Positions 7,732 to 16,750 of a DNA stretch of 45,555 nucleotides are shown here, one piece after another. The notes below the pieces were generated by a model that saw nothing but the letters and a program-made list of their open reading frames with translations, was not told the DNA's origin and made no database searches. The DNA lies in contig NZ_MKQD01000052.1 in the NCBI RefSeq assembly GCF_001913705.1, positions 1 to 45,555 of the forward strand, given 5' to 3'. Source of the DNA: Thalassotalea sp. PP2-459 (GTDB taxonomy: Bacteria > Pseudomonadota > Gammaproteobacteria > Enterobacterales > Alteromonadaceae). The first letter of the stretch is position 1, and each line of letters starts with the position of its first letter. The translations under genes and the position numbers were made by a program.

Positions 7732-7962
7732 TTAGCTTTTAGCCGACTTTGATAATTGCTCAAGCGTGTGGCTACATGTTTGGCATGAAACTAATATTTT
7801 GTTTACAGCGTCAAGTGCTTTATCTGTGGGCATATCATTTTCGAGTACTAGTTTAATAAGTTCTGCCTGCATAGATATCCGATTGAGTGGACCACGAGCA
7901 TCATGAATTAATTGGTTTAAGTCACGCTCTTCTGACTGTTCATTAGTTTGATGATCATTCAT
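7732..7962 (-). CDS. Stand-alone HisKA-like protein without ATPase domain
   Basis: A protein of about 76 residues (ATG 7962, preceded by GGAG at 9 bases; an in-frame ATG at 7977 has no ribosome-binding site). It is a single predicted helical hairpin containing LIHDARGPLNRI, which resembles the H box of a histidine kinase dimerisation domain, with the His in the expected place. No ATP-binding domain follows; the CHASE3 kinase gene starts 15 bases downstream. It could act as a histidine phosphotransfer protein or as an inhibitor or dimerisation partner of the neighbouring kinase. Two cysteines (SCQTC) near the C-terminus are unusual. Confidence 0.65.
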   Translation of the reverse strand: MNDHQTNEQSEERDLNQLIHDARGPLNRISMQAELIKLVLENDMPTDKALDAVNKILVSCQTCSHTLEQLSKSAKS

Positions 7963-7998
7963 TTTGGGTTTCTCCATGCATTGCTTAGTTAATGGTTG

Positions 7999-9351
7999 TT
8001 AGTCTTCTAATTCTCCGTAGGAATGTAAACGGTTGTATAACGTTTTAGTGCTAATACCTAACATTTTGGCGGCGAGTGATTTATTTCCCTCTACATCTTC
8101 AAGTGTCACGCGAATTAATTCCTTCTCTACATCTTCAATTGTACGACCCGCACTTAAGCTATGTTGGTTTTCTGAGACAGAAGAGAAAGGTGAGCGGAAG
8201 TCTTTTGGCAATGTGACATTTTTTGCATCGGGATCAGACATGATGAATGCTCGATGAATGGCATGACGTAACTCTCTTATATTACCTGGCCAGTCGTAAT
8301 CGGTGAGGCGTTGTATTTGTTCAGCATTCCATTGATACTCGCGTTGATATTCTTTATTTAATTCATCAAGAAATGCTGCTGCAAGTAAAGGAATGTCTTC
8401 TTTTCGTTTTCTTAATGGTGGAATGCTAACGGGGAAAACAGCAAGTCTAAAATAAATGTCTTCTCTTAATACTTTGTTTTCAGCTATCTCTTCAACTGAG
8501 CGGTTAGTCGCTGAGATTACTCGGCAGTTTACTTCTACTTCTTTCGTGCCGCCAAGTGGGGTTACTTTATTACTTTCTAGCACTCGTAATAAGTTGGGTT
8601 GCATGTCTATTGGCATTTCTGTTATTTCATCTAGAAACAATGTGCCGTTGCCTGCGCGTAAAAATACGCCATCTTTTTTACCAATAGCACCGGTAAACGC
8701 GCCTTTTTCATGGCCAAAAAGCTCGCTGGCAATTAAATCTTTAGCCAATGCGCCACAGTTTGTTGCAACCATTTCAGTCTCGTTGCTTATTTCGCTACTC
8801 GTTGCATTGTGAATAGCTTGAGCGACAAGTTCTTTACCAACACCACTTTCACCTAATAACATAACGTTAGCTTTGGTTAGCGCAATACGAGATATCATGG
8901 TATATAATTCTTGCATTGCTTCAGACTCGCCAATCAGACAGTTAAAGTGTTTTTGAGGCAACCCGCTGTTTGCCTTATCTGTACGAGGGGCTTTAATTGG
9001 TTTTTCTTGTGTTAATGCTTGCTCTAAATCTTCACGTTGCAAGGGTTTGGCAATGTAATTAACTTTTGGGCCACATAAACCAGCGAGTAAGCCTTTCACT
9101 AACGGGTGGCCTGTTATTAAGGTGATGTAAGGGTCATGGTGAGAATTTTTGAGATGATCTATTAAATGTAAGCCACTACCGTCTGGAAGCATAAAATCTA
9201 AAAAAATATGATCAAAGGTATTATTTTCTAACCACTCATAAGCTTCTTTTAAAGAGCCAGCAGTACAAATATCATGACCCAAAAATTCTATAATATGGCA
9301 AGCAACTTCGGTAAATTCGGCATCATCATCGACTAATAATATGTTTAACAC
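7999..9351 (-). CDS. NtrC-family sigma54-dependent response regulator
   Basis: A 450-residue activator from GTG 9351 (AAGGGA upstream). The receiver is at about 1-120 with D52 in IFLDFMLPDGSG. A sigma54 AAA+ domain at about 140-370 has Walker A GESGVGKE, the sigma54-contact loop GAFTGA, Walker B GTLFLDEI and an arginine-finger region. A FIS-type HTH closes the protein (NKSLAAKMLGISTKTLYNRL). It heads the signalling operon, 21-36 bases before the HisKA-like gene. A sigma54-type promoter lies about 1 kb upstream, in front of the neighbouring beta-barrel gene, which makes that gene a plausible target. Confidence 0.93.
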   Translation of the reverse strand: MLNILLVDDDAEFTEVACHIIEFLGHDICTAGSLKEAYEWLENNTFDHIFLDFMLPDGSGLHLIDHLKNSHHDPYITLITGHPLVKGLLAGLCGPKVNYIAKPLQREDLEQALTQEKPIKAPRTDKANSGLPQKHFNCLIGESEAMQELYTMISRIALTKANVMLLGESGVGKELVAQAIHNATSSEISNETEMVATNCGALAKDLIASELFGHEKGAFTGAIGKKDGVFLRAGNGTLFLDEITEMPIDMQPNLLRVLESNKVTPLGGTKEVEVNCRVISATNRSVEEIAENKVLREDIYFRLAVFPVSIPPLRKRKEDIPLLAAAFLDELNKEYQREYQWNAEQIQRLTDYDWPGNIRELRHAIHRAFIMSDPDAKNVTLPKDFRSPFSSVSENQHSLSAGRTIEDVEKELIRVTLEDVEGNKSLAAKMLGISTKTLYNRLHSYGELED

Positions 9352-9726
9352 TTTAATCCCTTAGGTTCTTAAGATGTATCTTGTTACTTGGCTGCAACAA
9401 TTGAGTCTTTACGAGTGTACCTTATATGTGTGGTGATTGGTGATTATTTCAAGCGTTTTCATCGTTAAAGACAAACTTTATTCTTATTACGAAACAATTA
9501 ACTAGCGTAAAAATCATTTTTTATCTAAAAATAAAGCTGTTGATATTAAATGTGAATATATTGCCGTTAAGTGGTATAAAGCCCGATGCACATTAAACAT
9601 CAGGCTTTACGTAAAAGGTCATTATTAATAAAATGTGATTAGTTATAGGTTTCTATCAAAATACTAATCCTTTTGCTGTAATGATTAACCTAGGGCATGC
9701 AGGGGGAATACATTTATAATCAATAA
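9352..9726. other. Intergenic gap with a bidirectional hairpin
   Basis: This 375-base gap separates the activator gene from the beta-barrel gene, both on the minus strand. The only clear structure is an imperfect inverted repeat at 9578-9609 (AAAGCC-GATG / CATC-GGCTTT). It lies after the barrel gene in its transcription direction and may terminate it. The signalling operon promoter should be near 9360-9480, but no convincing sigma70 or sigma54 pair was seen. Confidence 0.5.
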
Positions 9727-10308
9727 TTAAAACCTATATTCAAACCCTAATGATGCATGCTTTAAGTCAGTTGAAAAATTAGCATCATCAATATCATCTG
9801 TTGCGCTATCTACATCTAAGTCGTTGTCATATAAGGTGTAATCAAGTTTAACGCTCCAGTCTTCATTAATATGATAACTCACACCAAGGCCTGCGAATAA
9901 ACCTTCATCGTCGTAATCGTTTTTAACGCCGAACACTGAATAATCGGTTTCGTACCACAGTTGTCCACCGCGAACATAAACGCTAACATTATCTGAAATA
10001 GGCAGCCCTAATTTAATACCTAAGGTATACCCATCAGTATCAGCATTAGCTAGCTCATTTCCGTAGTTACCAAAATCAATAAAACCACCTTCAATTGCAA
10101 AGTGTTTATTAAACCCATAACCTAAAAATGCTTGATAAGCATCTTTGTTATCATCAAAATTATCGTCGCCGTCTGCTCGTAAATAGCCATAGCCTGCTCC
10201 AATGTATATTCCTTGTGCGTCAGTATCGTCATTATAGGTTTGAGCTTGAACGTTAGTACTTAATAAACCAGCGGTAATAAGTGATCCTAACAATATTGAT
10301 TTTTTCAT
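9727..10308 (-). CDS. Outer-membrane beta-barrel protein (OmpA-like porin family)
   Basis: A 193-residue protein starting at ATG 10308 (GGAGAATGT upstream; longer in-frame starts lack a site). A signal peptide, MKKSILLGSLITAGLLSTNV with AQA cleavage, precedes a body of alternating amphipathic strands and a C-terminal FEYRF, with terminal Phe for BAM recognition. Length and pattern match the eight-stranded OmpA-like/OmpW-sized barrels. Extracellular loops are strongly acidic (DDTDAQ, GDDNFDDNKD), as is common in marine bacteria. A sigma54-type promoter is found about 60 bases upstream. Confidence 0.85.
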   Translation of the reverse strand: MKKSILLGSLITAGLLSTNVQAQTYNDDTDAQGIYIGAGYGYLRADGDDNFDDNKDAYQAFLGYGFNKHFAIEGGFIDFGNYGNELANADTDGYTLGIKLGLPISDNVSVYVRGGQLWYETDYSVFGVKNDYDDEGLFAGLGVSYHINEDWSVKLDYTLYDNDLDVDSATDDIDDANFSTDLKHASLGFEYRF

Positions 10309-10371
10309 ACATTCTCCATTGTTGCTTGTCATTATTTACACTGAATGTTGGTATTCAGATATATCACTATA

Positions 10372-10387
10372 TTCAAACCCCGTGCCA
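10372..10387 (-). promoter_or_regulatory. Sigma54-type -24/-12 promoter
   Basis: On the minus strand TGGCAC, five bases (GGGGT), then TTGAA: a perfect -24 element and a good -12 element (consensus TTGCA) at the required spacing. The predicted start is near 10360, giving a leader of about 50 bases to the beta-barrel gene at 10308. The NtrC-family activator gene lies immediately downstream of that gene. Confidence 0.6.
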
Positions 10388-10635
10388 ATCCGAAAAGGTA
10401 ATAAATCGCTATAATATTGCTGATTTAATAGGCAAAGTATCGTGTTTCATGAGATTTTTATAATTCACTATGAAAAAATTACAGGCATTGTGGGGCTTTT
10501 GAACTCATGGTTTAAATTACTGTGTAATATGAGCATCAACGTATTAGAAGCGAGTGGTACAATGTTACTATCATTCTGTCATTATTCGACAACTCGCAAC
10601 TATAATTTTAGGGCCTGTTGATCATTCGTGTTTGT
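10388..10635. other. Region upstream of the sigma54 promoter
   Basis: This stretch lies between the sigma54 promoter and the end of the PagL-like gene. It is where activator-binding sites for the promoter would sit. I see no clear palindrome or gene; a short frame on the plus strand (10281-10463) is not supported. Confidence 0.35.
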
Positions 10636-11238
10636 TTAAAAACGATAGATATAAGCTACACTCAAGAAGTCTAATCCTGGGTTCTTAGTATTGAATCCAC
10701 CATTTGAGTAATGAATATAACGAATGGCAATTTCAGAGTTTTGGTTTTTATCTAAACCAATTAGCAAGCCTAAACGATCTTCAAACTGGTAGTAACTTCC
10801 AATATCAACACCGCCAAACTTTTCATTATGTACATAAGCTACACCAATACCAAACTCTAACGTAAGTGGATAATCATTAGAGATGTTAGGTAAGGCTTTT
10901 GAAAAAACAGGCGAGAGAGAAATGCCATATGTTGCTTCATTTTTAGCGCTGCCATGTAAATCAAATAGATTGAGGCTTGTTTCCCACGACAAACGTGTAT
11001 TACCAATTAAAGGAAGGTTTAAATCATAGTTAAAGTCTGGCTTGTAAGCTATACGCATACCATGCATATCACTTGAGCCTGTCATGTATTCAACACTGAA
11101 TGCTTGTTTGTTTCTATCAGGAAGTTGAGCCGCTGTCGTTTTCGTACTCACTGTAAATATAGTGAGTAGCAGTAAAAACGTTGAGAGAACATTTGTGTGA
11201 GATAGTGAATTATATAACGTAGGTTTATAGTTTGTCAT
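10636..11238 (-). CDS. Lipid A 3-O-deacylase, PagL-like
   Basis: A 200-residue outer-membrane barrel with an N-terminal hydrophobic signal (about 18-37). The C-terminal end reads RYIHYSNGGFNTKNPGLDF. The His176/Ser178 pair and D190 twelve residues later match the spacing of the PagL His-Ser-Glu triad, with Asp replacing Glu. PagL removes the 3-O acyl chain from lipid A in the outer leaflet, altering membrane permeability and immune detection. The terminal YIYRF is a normal barrel end. It is monocistronic. The family assignment is from the motif and barrel length. Confidence 0.8.
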   Translation of the reverse strand: MTNYKPTLYNSLSHTNVLSTFLLLLTIFTVSTKTTAAQLPDRNKQAFSVEYMTGSSDMHGMRIAYKPDFNYDLNLPLIGNTRLSWETSLNLFDLHGSAKNEATYGISLSPVFSKALPNISNDYPLTLEFGIGVAYVHNEKFGGVDIGSYYQFEDRLGLLIGLDKNQNSEIAIRYIHYSNGGFNTKNPGLDFLSVAYIYRF

Positions 11239-11675
11239 TTTGCGAGTTCCGTTAATTAACGAGCGATGACATTATCAAGTTTGCATTCGCTCGAATTGGA
11301 TTAAATAATCGTGTGTGTAGATTGATTAGCAAATAATAAGCCAGCGCAAAGTTTTTAGTTTTAATAGAAAGATTAATAACATCAACAAAATACGACTACG
11401 TAGCGATAATTAAGTGATATCAAAGTACTCTATTTCTTTGATTACCTGTGTGAATTGTTTTTCTATCTTATGGAAATGTTTAATTAATATGAACGGATTA
11501 CAGCAGTTGTGAAATTTTTACATACTAAAATTCAGTCATTTACTATGATTTTGCAGCATTAGCGTCTATAAACTATGTAGCTTAGGTGCATAATATATCG
11601 AAATGTTACGTTAGGTATAATAATTGCTATTTTGAAGTTATAAAGCATTCAGAAAATATAAAAAAGGAAGTGATT
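11239..11675. other. Intergenic gap, promoter region only
   Basis: This 437-base A/T-rich gap between the divergent PagL-like and MAPEG genes should contain both promoters. A longer in-frame start for the MAPEG gene at 11586 has no ribosome-binding site. I see no other gene, repeat or hairpin. Confidence 0.4.
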
Positions 11676-12092
11676 ATGAACGAAGTTGCGTACTCTGCTT
11701 ATATGGCATTTTATTTATATTTAGTGATGCTACTCATTCAATGGATGGTAGCTACTTTTACTAAGGCCAAACAACCGAATGCCATTCCAGGAAAAATTAA
11801 CAGTGAGTTATCTCATCATAGTTTCGTGTTTAGGGCGCATCGAACATTTCATAACACCTTAGAAAACAGTGCCCTATTTATAGCTACGGTTCTCTTCGCC
11901 TTCTCGCTTAACTATCAAAGCGCTATCTTTGCAATGTGTGTGTGGGTTTATCTTGCTGCACGCATTGTGCATATGGCTTTATATTATGGTATTGCAACTG
12001 AGAAAAATCCGAGTTTGCGTAGTTACTTTTTTTTAATTGGCTTAGCCGCTAATGTTGTTATGTTAATCATGATAGGGCTAAGATTAATGTAG
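11676..12092 (+). CDS. MAPEG-family membrane protein
   Basis: A 138-residue protein from ATG 11676, chosen because AAGGAAGTG precedes it and the upstream 30 codons are not membrane-like. It has four membrane segments: an N-terminal segment (about 3-25), a polar loop containing RAHRTFHNTLENSALF, and three hydrophobic segments to the C-terminus. The R-A-x-R-x-x-x-N-x-x-E pattern in the first loop is the MAPEG signature (membrane-associated proteins in eicosanoid and glutathione metabolism). Bacterial members are thought to act as glutathione-dependent transferases or peroxidases. It converges with the next gene. Confidence 0.85.
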   Translation: MNEVAYSAYMAFYLYLVMLLIQWMVATFTKAKQPNAIPGKINSELSHHSFVFRAHRTFHNTLENSALFIATVLFAFSLNYQSAIFAMCVWVYLAARIVHMALYYGIATEKNPSLRSYFFLIGLAANVVMLIMIGLRLM

Positions 12093-12166
12093 TGGGTATA
12101 TTGCAAAACATCATTGGTTTAGCTTAGAAAATTTACAAGTAATGCGTCTTTCTAGACATAAAGAAT

Positions 12167-12559
12167 TTATTGAAAATTAGTATTATAACCAAGAGAGCTA
12201 AGCCAGTTTTTAGCTTCACTTAGACTGTCAAAATAAGCGATTTCAACTTTATTTGGGATAACTTTATTCATCATCCATTTTGAAATCGCATATTCTTGAC
12301 CACACACAGCACAATGGCGAAACCCTTTCTCTACACAACGAGTGGCTAGCTCGTTACACATTTCCATTTCTTCAGGAATTTTGATGGGCCAATTGCTTAT
12401 ATCATCGATTACAGCCCATTTTTTATCGTTAAATTCTTTTGCATGCTCAAGTAAAGATTCGCCAAATCGATTTTTGTAACCGTCAAGTGCCCAGTCTTCA
12501 TCAAAGGTTAATAATAATACATCGGAAGTAGAGCAAATATGGAAATCATCAGTAGACAT
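12167..12559 (-). CDS. Small cytoplasmic protein, STAS/SpoIIAA-like fold suspected
   Basis: A 130-residue soluble protein with AAAGGAAG before ATG 12559. The order of strands and helices (an N-terminal VLLLTFDEDW, a central WAVIDDISNWP, a later HCAVCGQEY and a C-terminal YFDSLSEAKNWLSSLGY) resembles the SpoIIAA/STAS-like domain proteins found near signalling genes, where the final ...EAxxWL helix is usual. No catalytic motif is seen. It converges with the MAPEG gene and precedes acnA by about 175 bases on the same strand. The function is unknown. Confidence 0.55.
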   Translation of the reverse strand: MSTDDFHICSTSDVLLLTFDEDWALDGYKNRFGESLLEHAKEFNDKKWAVIDDISNWPIKIPEEMEMCNELATRCVEKGFRHCAVCGQEYAISKWMMNKVIPNKVEIAYFDSLSEAKNWLSSLGYNTNFQ

Positions 12560-12734
12560 TGTGCTTCCTTTGTATTAAATAGTTGTATAAAGATTCTATT
12601 TCAATGCTTTACGTTAAGATCAAGCAAACCTGTTTGATGTAGAACAACTATATCTGCACACGTTCGCTTATTCTCCCACCTCTGACATCGCTCTGAACTG
12701 ACTTAATCTTTATGCGAATTGGTATAAATCGAAC

Positions 12735-15446
12735 CTAAAGCAAGGTTCTGATCACATATTGAAGAATACCGCCATGGCGAAAGTACTCAAACTCATTGGG
12801 CGTATCGATACGAATATCAGCTTCAAAACTTAAACTAACCTGATCTTGCCTTAAAACGTTCACTTTCACTTGTTTTTGGCCTGCTTCAATCGCTTGAATT
12901 GAAAACTGCTCTGTACCGTCTAAATTAAAAGTGTGTGCACCTTCTTCTTGCTTGAATTGCAAAGGTAAAATCCCCATTCCGATTAGATTAGAACGATGAA
13001 TCCGCTCATATGTTTCAGCAATAACCGCTTTAACGCCTAACAATAATGGTCCTTTAGCAGCCCAGTCACGTGAACTGCCTGTGCCATATTCTTTGCCAGC
13101 AATAACTATGGTTGGTATATCGTTAGCTATGTATTGTTGTGCGGCCTCGAATACTGTCATTGATTCACCGTTAGGCTGCTTACGTGTAAAACCACCTTCA
13201 GTGCCTGGAGCAAGCTGATTTTTCAACCGAACGTTAGCAAAAGTACCGCGCATCATAATTTCATGATTACCACGCCTAGAACCATAAGAGTTAAAGTCTA
13301 CTTGCTTTACGTTATTGTCACGTAAGTAGTCAGCAGCAGGAGTATTGTTGCCAATGGAGCCTGCTGGGGAGATATGATCAGTAGTGACGCTGTCTGCTAG
13401 CTTTAATAAACAACGTGCATCTTTAATCGCGTTAATTGGCTCTGGTTTTATTGGCATATTTTCAAAGAATGTTGGTTTTTTTACATAAGTACTTTCTGGC
13501 CAATTATAAATATCAGCGTTAACCGTCTCTAAATTATTCCAAATATCTCCGCCGTCATAAACGGAACCATACTTTTCTGAAAACATTGTCTTGTTAACGA
13601 CACGGGTAACAACATCTTGAATATCTTGTTGACTTGGCCATAAATCTTTCAAATACACTGGTTTTCCAGTGTTACTCGTACCAAGTGGCTCTTTAGTAAT
13701 ATCTATTTTCATATTACCTGCTAAAGCATACGCTACTACTAGTGGTGGTGATGCCAAATAATTCGCTTTTACATCAGGGTGTATTCTACCTTCAAAATTG
13801 CGGTTGCCTGATAAAACAGATGCTACGGTTAAGTCGCTTTTTTTGATAGCGTCAGAAATGGCATTAGGTAATGGGCCAGAATTACCGATACACGTTGTAC
13901 AGCCGTAACCCACTAGGTTGAACCCTAATTTATCAAGTGCGTCAGTTAACCCTGCTTTGTTGAGATATTCGGTGACAACCTGCGAGCCTGGCGCAAAACT
14001 TGTTTTAACCCAAGGCTTTACTGTTAACCCTATTGCATTGGCTTTTTGTGCTAAGAGTGCCGCTGCAACTAATACAGAAGGATTAGAGGTATTTGTACAA
14101 CTCGTAATCGCAGCGATGACAATGGCACCTTCATGTAAATCAATGTTTTGTTCATTGTGGCTGTATGATACGCAGGTTTTCTCCCCTATTTTTTCTACGC
14201 CGCCTTCACTGTCAAAACGTGCTTTTTGGTTATCATCAGAGGTGATAGCGAGTTCTTTTTGCTCAGATAACCATTCGTTAAATGCATTCGCTGCTTGATT
14301 CAAATGTACTCTATCTTGTGGGCGCTTTGGTCCTGCTATAGCAGGAACAATAGCATTTAAATCTAACTTCAGTGTTGCGTGATATTCAACGTGCTCTTGT
14401 GCTTCACTTCCCCACATTCCTTGAGCTTTTGAATAAGCTTTAATAATGTCTATTTGCTGCTCTGTACGGCCTGTTAACGCAAGGTAATTGGTCGTTTGTT
14501 CATCAACTGGAAACAAACCACACGTCGCTCCATATTCAGGTGACATATTGGCAAGTGTTGCCCGATCCGCCACCGTAAGGTGTTGTACGCCAGCACCAAA
14601 AAATTCAACGTATTTACCCACCACACCAAAGGCGCGTAATTGCTGTGTTAAGGCTAATACTAGATCGGTGGCAGTTGTTCCAGGAGGTAATTGACCCGTT
14701 AGTTCGACACCCACAACTTCGGGTATAAGCATAGTAACCGGTTGACCTAACATGGCGGCTTCTGCTTCTATGCCACCTACGCCCCAACCGAGTACACCTA
14801 AACCATTGATCATGGTTGTATGTGAGTCAGTACCCACTAAGGTGTCAGGATATAGCAGTGGCGTATCTTGCTGCTCATCAACAAAAGTCACGCTCGCTAA
14901 GTACTCCAAATTTATTTGGTGAACGATACCTTTTCCTGGCGGTACTACTTTGAAGTTATTAAATGCGCTTTGTCCCCATTTTAAAAACTGATAGCGTTCT
15001 TTATTTCGCGCAACCTCAATCTCAGTGTTACGAGCAAATGAATCTGCATTACCGAATTCGTCGACCATTATTGAATGATCAATGACTAAATCGACTGGTT
15101 TAAGGGGATTAATTTTATTAGGATCGCCGCCTAAAGCTAACATTGCATCGCGCATAGCAGCTAAATCGACGACGGCAGGCACGCCGGTGAAATCTTGTAA
15201 TAGCACTCTGGAGGGAACAAAGGCTATTTCAGTGTCAGCAAATGTTGTTGTATCCCACTTGGCTAAGGTTTGAATATCTTCTGGCTGAACATATTGCTTA
15301 TCACTGTGACGTAACAAGTTTTCTAATAAAATTTTGGCGGTTAGCGGCAACCGTTTAGTATCAAACTGTAATTTAGTTAAGTCGAAGTAATGATAATTTT
15401 TACCTCGCACTGTCAATGTCGATAAATGTTGATTCGGTGATGTCAT
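12735..15446 (-). CDS. acnA: Aconitate hydratase A
   Basis: A 903-residue enzyme of the AcnA/IRP1 type, full length, with AAGGAGAGGG before ATG 15446. It interconverts citrate and isocitrate in the TCA cycle with a [4Fe-4S] cluster. Cluster cysteines are visible in SCTNTSNP and in GCTTCIGNSG; other hallmarks are TLVGTDSHTTMINGLGVLGW, the RNFEGRIHP stretch, and the C-terminal swivel domain with GTGSSRDWAAKG and ERIHRSNLIGMG. AcnA forms are the stress-resistant aconitases. It stands alone, with its stop codon inside a short hairpin. Confidence 0.97.
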   Translation of the reverse strand: MTSPNQHLSTLTVRGKNYHYFDLTKLQFDTKRLPLTAKILLENLLRHSDKQYVQPEDIQTLAKWDTTTFADTEIAFVPSRVLLQDFTGVPAVVDLAAMRDAMLALGGDPNKINPLKPVDLVIDHSIMVDEFGNADSFARNTEIEVARNKERYQFLKWGQSAFNNFKVVPPGKGIVHQINLEYLASVTFVDEQQDTPLLYPDTLVGTDSHTTMINGLGVLGWGVGGIEAEAAMLGQPVTMLIPEVVGVELTGQLPPGTTATDLVLALTQQLRAFGVVGKYVEFFGAGVQHLTVADRATLANMSPEYGATCGLFPVDEQTTNYLALTGRTEQQIDIIKAYSKAQGMWGSEAQEHVEYHATLKLDLNAIVPAIAGPKRPQDRVHLNQAANAFNEWLSEQKELAITSDDNQKARFDSEGGVEKIGEKTCVSYSHNEQNIDLHEGAIVIAAITSCTNTSNPSVLVAAALLAQKANAIGLTVKPWVKTSFAPGSQVVTEYLNKAGLTDALDKLGFNLVGYGCTTCIGNSGPLPNAISDAIKKSDLTVASVLSGNRNFEGRIHPDVKANYLASPPLVVAYALAGNMKIDITKEPLGTSNTGKPVYLKDLWPSQQDIQDVVTRVVNKTMFSEKYGSVYDGGDIWNNLETVNADIYNWPESTYVKKPTFFENMPIKPEPINAIKDARCLLKLADSVTTDHISPAGSIGNNTPAADYLRDNNVKQVDFNSYGSRRGNHEIMMRGTFANVRLKNQLAPGTEGGFTRKQPNGESMTVFEAAQQYIANDIPTIVIAGKEYGTGSSRDWAAKGPLLLGVKAVIAETYERIHRSNLIGMGILPLQFKQEEGAHTFNLDGTEQFSIQAIEAGQKQVKVNVLRQDQVSLSFEADIRIDTPNEFEYFRHGGILQYVIRTLL

Positions 15447-15756
15447 TTCCCTCTCCTTTTTGTCGTTAACAGCGCATTTTGCGAATTAATTACGTTGCAA
15501 TATTTTTCTGTTTAAGCCTTTATTGTTTTACTACAGAATAGATAAAATAATATTAGCTGTAGTCGGTGTTATTAGCCAAGTTTGAAGACTATTTCATGAA
15601 TATTAATAATGTTTATCATGCTCTTTATTTTGGGTTTTATTTATCTCTTTTACATACTGTACTGGTTGCGTCCATTATTTTTAGCCTTAGGCGTGTCGCA
15701 TCTTTTTATGCTCATCCTGTAAGAAAGTAAGCGTTTTCGTGAAGTCTAACGTTAGA
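15447..15756. other. Gap upstream of acnA
   Basis: About 310 bases between the acnA start and a small possible frame on the same strand. It should hold the acnA promoter. Nothing else distinct was found. Confidence 0.35.
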
Positions 15757-15894
15757 CTATCGTTGATTTTCATTTAAATTGTTAGGCTCGTTACTACGAG
15801 TAAACCAGTTAAATTGACGAACAACAGGTTTATTTTTATTGACTAATCTTTTAGCGCGTAAAAGTCTTGAAAGTTTAAAATTGAAACCTTTCAT
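15757..15894 (-). CDS. Possible 45-residue basic protein
   Basis: ATG 15894 opens a 45-codon frame ending TAG 15757-15759. It is strongly basic in the first half (KLSRLLRAKRLVNKNK) with an aromatic patch (QFNWF) and a polar tail. AGGA lies 11 bases upstream, a loose ribosome-binding site. It sits between the BON-gene terminator and acnA on the same strand. I recognise no family. Codon use looks like its neighbours, so a real small protein is possible. Confidence 0.35.
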   Translation of the reverse strand: MKGFNFKLSRLLRAKRLVNKNKPVVRQFNWFTRSNEPNNLNENQR

Positions 15895-15928
15895 GTAGAT
15901 TATTATCCTATCTTCAATAACTGATAAA

Positions 15929-15956
15929 AACCGCGCCTAATTTGGCGCGGAGGAAC
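15929..15956 (-). terminator. Rho-independent terminator of the BON gene
   Basis: On the minus strand CCGCGCC, a 6-base loop and GGCGCGG form a strong 7-bp G+C stem followed directly by TTTTT. It lies 33 bases past the stop codon of the BON-domain gene. Confidence 0.85.
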
Positions 15957-15988
15957 GTAAAAAGTAATGAATTACTGGCTACTAAGTC

Positions 15989-16531
15989 TTAAGATTTAAG
16001 TTTATCAACGACATTTGTTACATCGTCAGTATTCTTAGCAATTGCAACAGCAAGATCTCGTTCTGAGTCTGACTCTATTTTTCCTGAAAGTGTTACTTCT
16101 CCGTTTTTAACTTCTACTTCAATATCTAATCCGCTTACTTGTGATTCAAACAATAATCTGGTTTTGACCACGGTTTCTATTTTAGAGTCTTTCAGACTTT
16201 GCATCATTTCAGTGTCTTCATCTGACTTACTATCAATAACGGTTAATTTGTTGTCTACTTTCTCAACCCCTTCAAGCGAAGCCACAAGTTCTTCTGCTAA
16301 CGCTTTATCGACAGAGTTATTAACCTTACCCGTTAAAATAACAGTTCCGTTTTTTACGTCCGTATTTATATCGAAAGAATTCAAATTCCCATTAAAAAGC
16401 AATGTTGATTCGGCTTTGCCATCAATCCATGCGTCTTTCGCGCCATCTTTCCAAGTGTTTTCTGCACTCACATTTAAAGAAGTGGTACTAATAACGGCTG
16501 CAACAATAATTGAAATAGTTGATTTTTTCAT
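15989..16531 (-). CDS. Periplasmic BON-domain protein (OsmY-like)
   Basis: A 180-residue protein from ATG 16531 (AGGAGAA upstream; the longer frame start is inferior). A signal peptide, MKKSTISIIVAAVIS, ends at about residue 25. Two BON domains follow, each with the alternating pattern and central G-x-V-x-L-x-G-x-V/I stretch (NGTVILTGKV, NGEVTLSGKI), at about residues 45-110 and 120-180. BON proteins of this arrangement (OsmY, DolP) bind phospholipids and respond to osmotic or envelope stress. It is monocistronic with its own terminator. Confidence 0.88.
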   Translation of the reverse strand: MKKSTISIIVAAVISTTSLNVSAENTWKDGAKDAWIDGKAESTLLFNGNLNSFDINTDVKNGTVILTGKVNNSVDKALAEELVASLEGVEKVDNKLTVIDSKSDEDTEMMQSLKDSKIETVVKTRLLFESQVSGLDIEVEVKNGEVTLSGKIESDSERDLAVAIAKNTDDVTNVVDKLKS

Positions 16532-16750
16532 AACTTTTCTCCTGTTAAGTCTACACTTAGGATGCGATTTTGATGCCACAACTAACTTATTGAAAATAAT
16601 ATATTATTTATTTATTGTTGTGGATGAAAGTAGGGATAATGAGTAACTATTACTTATCGTTCAGTAATAGTTACACGTGGAAATTTTTCGTTGCACACCA
16701 CAACATGTTAGCGAGGAATAGATCGATTAGAATGATGCGGTTATTTATGA

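Noticed and set aside
9360-9460. Sigma54 promoter of the signalling operon
   Set aside because: TTGGCTGCAACAATTGA has the wrong spacing and is on the opposite strand.
10281-10463. 60-codon frame on the plus strand
   Set aside because: Overlaps the beta-barrel start and its sigma54 promoter in the opposite direction; no ribosome-binding site.
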